A DNA stretch of 64,000 bases from Fremontodendron californicum (Eukaryota; Streptophyta; Magnoliopsida; Malvales; Malvaceae). Under the pieces are notes generated by a model. The model was not told the origin of the DNA, ran no database searches, and was given only the letters and a program-made list of their open reading frames with translations. Made by a program: the position numbers and the translations under genes. The stretch is taken from contig JAULJL010000027.1 of assembly GCA_030761205.1 (NCBI GenBank), positions 3,043,001-3,107,000 of the forward strand. The letters run 5' to 3'. Below, in pieces: positions 19,501-30,895 of this stretch. How positions within the stretch are numbered: position 1 is the first letter of the stretch; each line of letters opens with the position of its first letter.

Positions 19501-22323
19501 TTCAGCTATCTCAGTAGATTCTGGTAAGTTAGGTGTTGTATGTGCACTCTCATTCTTCATATATGCCAAGTAATTAGTATTCTTGCTCCATCTCCTAGTT
19601 AAATTTGAGTCTCAATTGTTCCCTAAGTTGCTTAGTGCTTGATGATTGATTTGCAAAGGATTTACAATAATGGAGTTGCCCTTAATTATTGCTTGCATGA
19701 CATAGGATCTTGGTTCTTGGAAGCAGAATAAGTAGACTGTTCCAGCAAGAAAAGATCCAATTTAGTTATCTGCTTTAACCATTCCATAATATATCCTAAT
19801 TACCAAGTACTTCAAATATTGGATCAGTCTATTATTCTATCAGCGTATGCATATGCAGTGTTACTTCAGGAGATGTTTGAGAATTGCTGTTTTTACCACT
19901 TTTATTCTCTCTTTGTAGATTTTAAGCCTCCAGTTCCAAATGATTGGAAGAGGAAAATGAAGATTGTGGTTGCAGCTGCAGTTCCTGTGTTATGCCTCAT
20001 TTTAATAATATTAGGCATTCTGTGGTGGAAAGGCTATTTTGGTGACAAGATCTCAAGGGAACAAGGTACTCTAAATAAACTTCAACTTCAAGATATAATT
20101 TTTGACCTTCAAATTAATTATCTTAGATGATCTATTTTCACAACTGTATGCTTTGCATGCTTATTTGACAATATAATTTGACTTTTTCCCCCCTTTCTTT
20201 TCCCAAGTCCTGAGGGGATTAGATCTGCAGACTGGCTTTTTTACCTTTAGACAAATGAAAGCTGCTACTAACAATTTTGACCCTGCAAATAAACTTGGAG
20301 AGGGTGGTTTTGGATCTGTCTATAAGGTACCTGTACTCCATGGTTTCTCTTTGACAATCTTTTCTTCATTCCTTTCTGATCAATGACTTTTAGGAGTTGT
20401 TCTTACATGTTGAATATTAAATTTTTTTATATATAACCGCTATAGGGTGTACTGCTAGATGGTACTATAATTGCAGTTAAACAACTTTCTTCAAAATCAA
20501 GGCAAGGAGACCGTGAATTTCTGAATGAACTAGCCATGATTGCTGGATTACAACACCCAAATCTTGTCAGGTTGTATGGATGTTGCGTCGAGGGAAATCA
20601 GTTATTGTTGGTGTATGAACACTTGGAAAACAATAGTCTTGCACGTGCTTTATTTGGTAAGCTTCATATATCTTTTTACTTATTGACTACACAGTGGAAA
20701 CAGCCATCTCCCACTGTCTCCACCACCCTCCAGAAAAAATTGGTGTTGATTTCATAACAACCAAAGGAGCCAAAAGCTATAAACACTGTATATATTATTG
20801 AAAACTATACGACGAATTTCACTGGTTGGGCCATCATGTGTGTCAATACAGGTCCCAAGGAAAGCCAGTTGAAATTGGAGTGGCCCACTAGGCAGAAAAT
20901 TTGCCTTGACATAGCAAAAGGTCTGGCTTTCCTGCACGAGGAATCAAGTTTAAAAATTGTTCATAGAGACATCAAAACTACAAATGTGTTACTTGATAGG
21001 GATCTCAATGCTAAAATATCTGACTTTGGTTTGGCCAAGTTTGACGAGGAGGAAAACACCCATATTAGCACCAGAGTTGCTGGAACTATGTGAGCTACCT
21101 TTTTCCCTTCTGTTTTTTTTTCTTTTCTCTCAAAGAATCTGCTGATCATCATTGCATTTCCTTGAGTTATGTATATTTCAGTTGAATCTGATAAACTCTA
21201 CTTTTTTCTTTCTTTTCATTTCTCTTTTCCAATTCAATTACAAGTTCAAGAAATACTTTGCTTTAGTATGTGAAGGTTGTTTATGCAATTATAATTCATA
21301 GGAAAATAAATGAGCTTTAATTTTCTTGTCAATAAATGGGACAGATTGCTCATTTGTTTCCTAAACCTCCTAATGCTCACATCTGAAATATTCTGTAAAG
21401 CAGAAGAAACCTATGATTTCTTTCTAGATAATCTACTTAACTAAAACTGGACATATTCATGGTATGTATCAATGCTAGTTTTATGTTCTTATTTACCCCA
21501 AGAGCGAGTGAGTCCAGTCAGCATCATAGATATATTAATTGCATAACTCGACATATAAAGGTAAGAAATGTTGATATGCTCGGAAGTGTTGTGCTTATAG
21601 CTCCTATTTTGCAGTGGATACATGGCACCAGAATATGCATTATGGGGCTACCTGACCTATAAGGCAGATGTTTATAGTTTCGGGATCGTTGCATTAGAAA
21701 TTGTTGCTGGAAAGAACAATACAAGATATCGACCGCAGGAGGATTATGTATGCCTTCAAGATTGGGTAAGAATAAAGATAGAATTATGTTTTAAGTTCTA
21801 AATATTCTATTCTTGGTTTCTGTTCTTGAGGTTGAGATAAATCGAACTTCTCCATGCATTCTGCTAATTCATCGTTTTCCTTTTTCATTGATAGTGCTCT
21901 CAGCGTTAAACTTCTATGGAATCATATAATGACTTCTTTTTTAACTATTCATTCACTTCAACTTTAACTTTAAAGCTATTGCATTATTGTAACTTACTTC
22001 CTGTGTGCTTTTTCTGTCCCTTTTCCCTTGTAATCTGCGTTTAGGCTCTTGTTTTACAACAAAAGGGAAATTTAATGGAGTTGGTAGATCCAACGTTGGA
22101 GAACGAGTTGAACAAGGAAGAGGCAATTAGAATGATAAAAGTAGCTTTATTATGCACTAATCCATCACCGGCACTTAGACCTATCATGTCTGAGGTGGTA
22201 AAAATGCTTAAAGGTCGAACCCTTGTTCCTGAACTAATCATGGATCCAAGTATCTTTGGTGACGAGTCGAGGTTCGGAGTCCTGAGAGACCAATTCAACC
22301 AGATGCAACCTCGGGAAGGGTAG
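13587..22323 (+). CDS. LRR-malectin receptor-like kinase (LRR-VIII-2), 984 aa, 24 exons
   Basis: Plasma-membrane receptor kinase. Exons: 13587-13713, 14010-14196, 14673-14744, 14839-14907, 14998-15069, 15174-15245, 15373-15444, 15532-15603, 15696-15767, 15921-15992, 16079-16150, 16681-16749, 17224-17289, 18123-18188, 18291-18326, 18444-18484, 18875-19251, 19328-19523, 19919-20065, 20208-20326, 20446-20656, 20852-21089, 21615-21765, 22045-22323; the sum closes in frame. Signal peptide about 1-32. LRRs about 95-390, mostly one 72-nt exon per repeat. Malectin domain about 413-603, from HINCGGG. Membrane helix about 617-637. Kinase from LGEGGFGSVYKG, with AVK lysine, HRDIK (D802), DFG (D820) and GYMAPEYALWG; it is an RD kinase. 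It matches the At1g29720-At1g29750 (RKF1) cluster. Exon 3's acceptor is weak, and the C-terminus is short (see findings). Confidence 0.92.
18492..18691. mobile_element. hAT-type MITE, CTCGGACTC family, copy 1, at a splice donor
   Basis: 200 bp with ends CTATGTTGCTCCGAG and CGAGTAACATAG. The 8-bp duplication GGTAATTC (18484-18491, 18692-18699) is exact and contains the 5' splice site of exon 16 (last exon base plus GTAATTC). The donor motif therefore exists on both sides of the MITE. Confidence 0.88.
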
Positions 22324-23467
22324 TGAAACTAGTACCTTTACCAGCTCATTAGATTCAGGGGTTTTGCCTGCCTCTTCCTCAATGTCTGTCTAGGATCTCT
22401 AATTTGCTATACAGGAATATGTCAAATTGTTCTCTACACTTAAAATAATTATTTGACATATATTATGGTAGTGATCTTCTGAGAATTCCAAGTAAATTAC
22501 TGACACAATCATTGTAATATATCAAGAAGAGATGATAAATAGTTTCTCAAATTACTCTCAACAATGGAAGCCACGCAGCTGGAAGAATTACATTTGGACT
22601 TACAGATTTGCTTCTGTTTTATTTGTAAACAATGCAGGAACCGACCATGTTAGTTTATTTGCTCGAAGAAATCTGATAAAAGGGTAAAAGAACATTAACC
22701 AGACAAATGATGTAATTGCCTCTAGAGGTGCAAACAATGACAATTACGTAAAAGCAAATTGTTATACTTAAACAAGTTTCGGATCGTAAGAAACAGAGTA
22801 TTAAATTGTTGTTAACACAAATCTAAAAACAAACTTCCGCCGGTCAAATTAATTTCTGATATTAAATGTTAGCTAAAACACGTAAAAGAAGTAAAAAGGA
22901 ATTATCGAAAATGTGTTTTCTTTAACAAGTGTCAATCACATACGACAACTAGCATTTAACGTCAAAATTAACAGTCTAGCTAACAAAAGAACTATTTCTT
23001 ATGACATGAAAAGTTACTCCAAAAAATTTTAGGACCAAAGCGTATGTAATTCAAAGTTTAGGGATTACGAGTGAATTTACCCAATGAAACAAAATGGGCC
23101 AAAATGAAAAAAATATAACTATAGATTGAAGAAACAAAAAGATCTACGGAAGACCAGTCAAACTCAGAATCCTTTCTTGTTCGGACAACCCAAAAATAAC
23201 GCGTTTTTCGCGTTTATTGTAGTCAACATCCTCCTCCCCTTAGAACAAGAACAAGAACAAGAACAAGAACAGCAACAACATTAACAAAACTCACCAACTC
23301 TCAGAAACTCCAAAACTCAATTTTTTTTAATAAAAAGGCCTCTCTTTTTATTACATTTCTTTTCAATAAACAACAACAACATAAAGCAGATACTTTAAAC
23401 AGATTAAAAAGCTTTTATTTCCTAGAGTCCTCTGAAGCAAAAAAAAAAAAGAAAACTTTTGTTTTCT
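22324..23467. other. Receptor-kinase 3' flank and CAD1 promoter/leader
   Basis: No gene. A run of AGAACA repeats lies at about 23242-23272, followed by an A-rich leader. 22325-22390 would extend the kinase reading frame by about 22 codons after a one-base shift. Confidence 0.5.
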
Positions 23468-26400
23468 ATGGAAAACCCAAGAACAAGAAGTGGCGGCTGC
23501 TCGAGCTCATCTTCTAGCCTAGATGCTTTCACTACTACACTAAGTAGCTCAATTCAAGCTCTGGGTCGTGGCTTTGATGTCACTTCAGATATAAGGCTGT
23601 TGTATTGCAAAGGGGCACCTGGCTCAAGGTTGGTTCATCTTGATGAAGATCATACAAACGATCTTGTTTTGTCTGATGCCGTTGTTGTGCCCAATGTGTC
23701 TGTTGATATTGAGTGGTCAATGGGCAAAGGTGGCATCGAGAGAAAATCAGTTTGTAGCTTTCATGAGGTAGGCTGCTGCTGTTTCCTTTTTTATCTGTTT
23801 TTGGTTTGTTGGCTTTTCTGATCTTATTTGTTTGGTTTTCATATCTTTTTTTTTTTTTTTTCAATTTTGATTCATAATCTGTGTGGTTTTAATTTCCCAG
23901 TTTGGCTGCTTTATTGGCCTTCTGTCTTGGTTGGATGAACGTAGGGGTAATTGGGTATTTGTTTCAAAGCTTAAACTTTGATGTTCTTTTGGGCATGCTG
24001 GGATTTCCATTTTCTTATTTATTTGCAAAAATGCAATTATTTGACATATTCCCTATTTAGGGCCTAGGTATTCTGATTAGCAAAGTGAGAGAGAAACAGA
24101 TAGTTGCAAGGGAACTTTTGTTGTTCCTCCAATTACATTCAATATGAATTCGATACAGTTTAACCCACTTAAGCAAGTATATTCCATGGTGTCTGTGTGG
24201 AATAGCTTCCTTTTCTGTTATCTATTGCACATTCACGGCATGCTGTGATTATTGATTGCTAAAATTTTCTTGTGGCACCTCTAATGCATTAGAATAAATG
24301 TATGCTACTTGCACAATTTTTATTTTTTTTCATATAGCAATTTAAGATTTGATTGTTATAAGTAAACTATAAGTGATTTTACCAGGGTACTACTGCCCAA
24401 GCATTGCCTCATCTCTGATTTGGACTTGACTCACATTGTTGATGATGTCCTATGGTTAAGGCCATCAGGAACTATCTATACTGTTTGTTAAAGCATTCCC
24501 TTGTTTCTGTTTGGTTATGAATGGCATCTCCTGTTTGAATGTCCTATATGTAGGAATGTTGTGTCTGTGTTGATATATTGGTATATTATAAGAGTAAAGA
24601 AAGATTCTACTTCTAGTTTTATCAATTTAGTATAGAGTGAAAAACTCACCTAATTAAGAGTAATGATTGTACTTCTAGTGGCATTTCTTTAGCACGGAGT
24701 GAGAAACCCACCTTTAACGGACATCCTTGATTTTTGAATTACAGATGTCAGGATACTTTAATGATAAATCTGGTATATCAGGGAGTGTTCCGCTTGGAAG
24801 CTTTAATGCCATGTTCAGTTTCACTGGTTCTAGTCGAGTTGATGCAGCAGCTACAAAATCTCTTGCCATGGTTGGATATTTAATTCCCCTATATACGGTC
24901 AAATTAGCAAAGCTAAATTTAGCTCTGCGTGAGGAAGTCAGACGTGCTGTTCCTTACACTTGGGATCCTGCATCCTTAGCAAGGTAAATTGCATGGGTGC
25001 CATGTTTAAAGAGTGAACATTTGTTACTTTAGCTGTAAATTTCTTGCTATACTTTTTATTTGAAATCTCTTTACAGATTAGAAACTTTTTATTTGTTACT
25101 TCCATACTCTGAGGTCAAACTAATTTTAGTTCCAGCTGCAAATCCTTTTCTGTCAGTTATGTATCACTAATGTTCTCTTTCTCTTCTTTATGATAAGGTA
25201 TCATAGGAACCATAGATAATTCTACATTGGTGGACAGCTTCAGATTATAATTGTTGATATTGATCTGTTTTCCTTTACTTGTTGCAGTTTTATTGAAAAT
25301 TATGGTACACACATTGTAACCTCTGCTACAATTGGTGGGAGAGATGTTGTTTATGTCAGACAGCACCAATCATCTCCATTGTCAGTAACAGACATTGAGA
25401 ACTATGTGAAAGACATCGGGGATCAAAGGTTTCTGGATTCCAAAGGCCAGTCAAGTGCTGCACCCTTAAAATACAAGGACAAGGTTAGTATTATGGTGTT
25501 GTTCACTGTATAGCTATGTTACTCGGACTCGGGTGTGAGTGTCGGACTTCGGTATGTTTGATTTATTCTAAGTTTTTTCATGTATTTGGAGGGTCTTTGG
25601 GGGATCATATCCCCATACCCATGTCCGGATATGCGTTGAACACGGGTATTTCAAGAAAAATGAAGAGTCGGAGCAACATAGCTTTATAGATTCAATGGCA
25701 AAGCATATGCTAAATATAGTGATCCTTTATTATGTAACTTCCAGTTTATTGTTTAGCCTTCTTGCTCTGTATGCTGATTTTTTTTTAATGGGGGGGGGGG
25801 TGTTTCCTTCTACTGGTGTTATTTATATCTTTTATTGGGTAAATTATGTTTGCCTTAATGTGAGGAACTGTTGCTAAAAGAGTTACTGTTGTAGGATCTT
25901 ACAGTCATTTTTAGGAGGAGAGGAGGTGATGACCTTGAGCAGAGTCATGCCAGGTGGGCAGAGACTGTAAAATCAGCACCAGATGTTATCAACATGACAT
26001 TTTCCCCCATTGTTTCTCTTCTTGAAGGAGTGCCTGGTATAAAACATTTGGCCCGCGCAATTGAACTATACTTGGAGTGTAAGTTCTCATTCAACAGTTT
26101 CATACTTTTCATAATTTGAAATATGAACTTCTTACCGGCTTGACATGCTCTATGATTATCTTACATAGATGTTACAGATGTTTTCTTTCGTCCTCTTTGG
26201 ATTCTAGTAAACGTCTGTTATTTCCTTTTACCAGACAAGCCACCAATTGAGGATTTACAATATTTCTTGGATTTTCAAATAGCTCGAGTTTGGGCTCCAG
26301 AACACAGCAACATTCAAAGGAAGGAACCTGTGTGTTCCTCCCTTCAGTTTAGCTTAATGGGTCCCAAGCTTTATATCAGCGCGGATCAGGTATTCTCTAT

Positions 26401-27630
26401 AAATCTAAAGTCCAAGCTTAATTAATAGCCTTTTCAAGTGCATTATTAGATTGCATCTCGCTCCTTAAAGTCCAATATTTGTTACTCCTTAAAGAAAGAA
26501 AGAAAAAAACACTGTTAATAAATTGAAAGCAAACAAGATGCAGCGTGGGGACACATCTATGAATTCTGGTTTGTCATCTCTGTGACTTGATTTATTGCAA
26601 ATGTTTCTTTTGTCTTTTAGTGACGCTTGACCTTTGTAAGGCCCCAATTACAAGTTCTATCACTAAAATTTAAAGACGAGCCTTGAGAAGGAAATTGTTG
26701 AACCATTTAGATGTATATGCTTGTGTGTGTGATATATAGAGAGAGCTTCCAAATCTATGAGTAGCATTGGTGGGATATTGCAGTTATACTACCTCCCTCT
26801 GCATGGTTGTGCTGGATGTCTCGTAATTTACAATACCATAATCATTGACATTTTCCCTCTTGTCGAGTGGGGGAAAAAAGGGTAAATAAATGACGAGCAT
26901 TTCTTGGAGCCACACTAAATAACTTCATAGAGCCTCGAATTGTTTTTTCTCCAGCTAAATTAGCATGCCATGAATATTGCAGGTAACAGTTGGCCGTAAA
27001 CCAGTCACTGGGCTTAGGCTTAGCTTAGAAGGCAACAAGCAGAACAGACTTGCAATCCATTTGCAGCATTTAGTTTCTCTTCCAAAAATCCTTCAACCCC
27101 ATTGGGATGCACACATGGCCATAGGTGCACCCAAGTGGCAAGGTCCCGAGGAGCAAGACAGCCGTTGGTTCGAACCCATCAAGTGGAAAAACTTCTCCCA
27201 TGTAAGCACTGCACCAATAGAACACACCGATACTTGCATCGGAGACCTCTCCGGCGTTCACATTGTCACAGGGGCTCAGCTTGGTGTTTGGGACTTCGGT
27301 TCCAAAAACGTATTACACCTGAAACTCCTCTTCTCGAAAGTACCAGGGTGCACAATAAGGCGATCTGTATGGGATCATAGTCCCTCCAGCCTTTCCAGCG
27401 GAACGAGGGCCGATGGTTCTTCATCATCAGTTTCAAATGAGAGAACTTGTGATGATAAGAAGGAAGATAGTTCAAGCCATGTTGGGAAACTAGCAAAAAT
27501 TGTGGACTCGACTGAAATGTCAAAAGGACCACAAGATAGTCCAGGTCATTGGTTGGTTACAGGGGCCAAGCTTGGGGTGGACAAAGGGAAGATTGTATTG
27601 CGCATTAAGTACTCATTGCTGAATTACTGA
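23468..27630 (+). CDS. CAD1: MACPF-domain protein CAD1, 573 aa, 6 exons
   Basis: CAD1 (constitutively activated cell death 1) is a plant MACPF protein that restrains salicylic-acid-dependent cell death; Arabidopsis mutants form spontaneous lesions. Exons: 23468-23767, 24745-24983, 25288-25483, 25895-26078, 26235-26389, 26983-27630, closing in frame. The start is the first ATG (MENPRTRSGG); the codon at 23459 is TTG. Family-diagnostic stretches are LGRGFDVTSDIRLLYCKGAPG near the N-terminus, the MACPF-signature region FIENYGTHIVTSATIGGRD at about 182-200, and IFRRRGGDDLEQSHARWAET. The C-terminus matches CAD1 (HWLVTGAKLGV then a KYSLLNY end). Length is close to Arabidopsis CAD1 (At1g29690). Intron 3 carries a MITE. 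I see no disabling change. Confidence 0.95.
25514..25681. mobile_element. hAT-type MITE, CTCGGACTC family, copy 2, in CAD1 intron 3
   Basis: 168 bp with ends CTATGTTACTCGGACTC and GAGTCGGAGCAACATAG. Flanks CTGTATAG and CTTTATAG match in 7 of 8 bases. It is in the opposite orientation to copy 1 and shares its centre (TTTTTCATGTATTTGGAGGG). Confidence 0.85.
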
Positions 27631-27959
27631 TCCATTATTTTCTTTTGGTAGGATTACCCTTTTTTCCACTTGTAAGCATAGTCAAAGCATTCTTTGCACA
27701 GGCGATCCTCGTTCATTCGTTCTTCTGTACATTGTGCTCTTTTTGTTTCTTTATTTGTCCTTACTGTTGATAGTCAGATTATTAGGTATTTAACTCCTCA
27801 TTTCCTCAATTTAGTTTCAATATTTGATTATTAGAAAACCAGGCTATGTTACCCAATAAACATAACATTGTTATATGAAGTGATTGTTCTTTGTTCTCAT
27901 TTGAAGATTGCACATCATTGTTGAATGGTCTTGTTCTCATTTGATTATTACCCAATAAC
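27631..27959. other. CAD1 3' flank
   Basis: 3' untranslated region and flank. No other feature recognised. Confidence 0.45.
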
Positions 27960-29020
27960 TCTGAAGAATTTATCGTTTAACGGGTTGAAAAGTAATTAAT
28001 AAATAAAAACATTAATATTTTTTTATACAACAATCATTTCATCTAGTTTAATCATTTGAATAAGTTTAATATCATACACTTGAGATATATAAATGCAGAA
28101 CTTTAACGAGTCAAGAAATGCTTAATACACAAAACATTAATTTTTTTTTCATGCAACAATCATTGAATCAAGTGTAACCATTTGAGCAAGTTTAATATTA
28201 CAGACTCGAGCTATTTAGATGCAGAACCGATAAATATAAAACTTGTTTGATTATTTTTCTCTTTAACAGGTCGAAAAATGCTTAATGCAAAAAAAACACT
28301 AACTTTTTCTCTTTGCAACAATCATCGCATCAAGTTTAATCATTTGAACAAATTTAATATCACACACTCAAGCTATTTAGTTGAAAAAAAAAAAAAAAAA
28401 ACAAATATAAAGCTTGATTGAACATTTTACCATTTTACCCTTTAACGTGTCAAAAAGTGCTTAATACACAAAAATATTAATTTTTTTCTATGTAACAATC
28501 ATCAAAACAAGTTTAATTTTTAATATCACACACTCAAGCTATTTAGTTGCAAAAAAAAAAACAAATATAAAGCTTGATTGAACATTTTACCCTTTTGCCC
28601 TTTAACATTTCAAGAAGTGCTTAATACACAAAAAATATTTTTTTTTTTTTATGTAACAATTATCAAAACAAGTTTAACTATTTTTGTAAGTTTAATATCA
28701 CACGCTCGAACTATTTAGATGCAGAATGGATAAATATAAAACTTATTTGATCATTTTATCTTTTGACGAGTCGAAAAGTATTTAATACACAAGAACATTA
28801 ACTTTTTTTCCATACAATAATTATTGTATTAAATTTAATCATGTGAAAAAATTTAATATCAAACACTCAAATTATTTAAATGCAGAATATACAAATATAA
28901 AATTTATGTGATGATTTTATATTTTTTAATAAATTAAAAGATATTTAATACGCAAAAACATTAAAAATTTTGTCAATGTAACCATTGTCGCATCAAGTTT
29001 AACCTACTTGATATCTAAAG
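27960..29020. repeat. Tandem repeat, period about 160 bp, about 7 diverged units
   Basis: A CTTTAACGAGTCGAAAAGTGC-like block recurs near 27976, 28102, 28261, 28441, 28601, 28761 and 28921. Each is followed by TTAATACACAAAA, CATTAA, a T-run, GCAACAATCAT, CAAGTTTAATCATTTG, TTTAATATCACACACTC and an AGCTATTTAGATGCAGAA-like block. Units differ by indels, especially in A- and T-runs. There are no coding frames and no CRISPR-like short repeat-spacer pattern. It is a minisatellite-like array between CAD1 and the transporter. Confidence 0.88.
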
Positions 29021-30537
29021 CCTGACCCTATAAAATATTAAGACAGAATTGACACACTGAAGCCGGCCATCATTCAAAAGGACTCAATAAACCTTTACCT
29101 TTGCTGATGGGAGAAAATGCTGATCCAACATAAATTGATCCGCGAGTGTCACGACAAAAAGAGGTTTCTTGCAACACTATCCCACTGACCATGTCAGCAA
29201 CACTTGAGGCCCCATTTGTTGGTCTATGTCTAATCTATGGCAGATCATTTTTAAATTTTTCCTGTGTATATCAGGAGATTGTCAGCATTATGTTTTAATT
29301 TTCCTTGACAACAACACAAATGTAGAAATGATCTATTTTGTGAATCACCACCGGACCCACATTGGAATACAAAATGCAACAATTTATTAACTTCCTAAAG
29401 TTTCATCTAAAGAGACGTTTGTTTGGTTATACCATATATTTAAATAACGCTCTTACTGTTATAATCATTATTTTGTAATTGTGATTTTTTTTTGTTATTG
29501 ATATTTATTGTTGACATTTATTATAATTAATTGTAATAATATTTATTATGTTCATAATCGTATTAACACGATGCGATAAAAAATGTGTCTACAATCATAT
29601 TTTAAATACGTTTAACTTGGATTTATAAAATGTTATAACCGTTTTGATTTTTGTATCGGTCTGTATTGATTGATACCAGTACGTATCGGTCCATACTAGT
29701 TGGTACAAGATTTTGAATTTTTTATTTTAAAAAAAATTACTTATTTGATTTTTTATATCAATTTTAAATTTCTTTTGTCTTATCATTAAATTAAGTTATT
29801 TAACCCAATTAATAATAATTTACTATATATTTTTAAATATTATTTATTTATTTATTTGATGTTTAAAAATTTAAAATTTATATTTGCATAATAACATAAA
29901 TATATAATAATATGAAAATTTACATGTGTATATAATATATATTTATTAAAAAACTTAAAAATAAATTTATATATATATATGAAAAAATATTTGAAAAATA
30001 TCGGTAAATCTAAATCAGTATGTTGAAATATAATGGTATCGGTATATATCAATTTCAGAATAAAAATGATACGTCTACCGGTACAATACTGATTACTTGT
30101 TCCAGCATTGTGACTGATATTTGGAATATGCGCAAATTCCTCCTGCAGTTCTGCTTGTTCCATTGCTTCTGTTAGATATTGCGTTTCAAAATCAGTCCAG
30201 TACTTCTATAAAATAAATATTCTATAAAACTTTCATGTCACTACGTTATTTTCATGCATGCTTAATGCCTTGCTAGATATTCAATCTTTGCAAGCGACTA
30301 TATATCATTAGTGAAGTCGGCAATATTCAGTTAGGGATGCAATCACTTTCAAACAAAGCATAGTACTTTTCTGCTCTATGAACTAGTCTTCTCTTCGCCC
30401 AACAACAATATTACCATATTTGAAGCATTATATTATATATACAGAGCTCTCTCTTTTCTTCCAAGTAGTCCTATATATACCATTGATAATTAGTCTTTTG
30501 TACTCCCCCTAGCTAGCTGCAAGCTAATTAAGTAGCT
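29021..30537. other. Intergenic region before the transporter, with a decayed TIR element
   Basis: 29021-29400 holds no recognised feature. 29640-30105 begins with GTATCGGTCTGTATTG and ends with matching inverted words (ATACGTCTACCGGTAC), with an AT-rich centre, so it is probably an old inverted-repeat element. The last 300 bases should be the transporter promoter; TATATATAC occurs near 30471. Confidence 0.4.
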
Positions 30538-30848
30538 ATGGTATTTTCTTCTTTTCCTCGTTTCATTTGCGCACTCTCTTTTTGGTAAATTTTAGATATT
30601 TCATATTTCCTTTCGAAAAAGACAAAAAAAAATCCCAATAATTTTCTGGTTTTGTTGTAGGAGAAACTTGAGCTTGTTGACGGCAAGGTGGAACCGAAGG
30701 GGAAAACAGCTGTGAAGTATAAGAATGGAGGAATGAGAGCTGCTTTGTTCATTCTAGGTGAGTGAAATGAACACTGCTTACTATAGTTAGTAACTTAGTA
30801 TTGCTAAAAGAGAGAAAAAAAAAACAAGAAAGTTTTAGTTATAAACTC

Positions 30849-30895
<47 letters not shown>

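Noticed and set aside
23580..23864. 94-codon minus-strand ORF
   Set aside because: Antisense to exon 1 of CAD1, whose plus-strand frame is clearly the gene.
27960..29020. CRISPR-like array
   Set aside because: Units are about 160 bp, diverged, and lack short identical repeats with unique spacers; the host is a plant.
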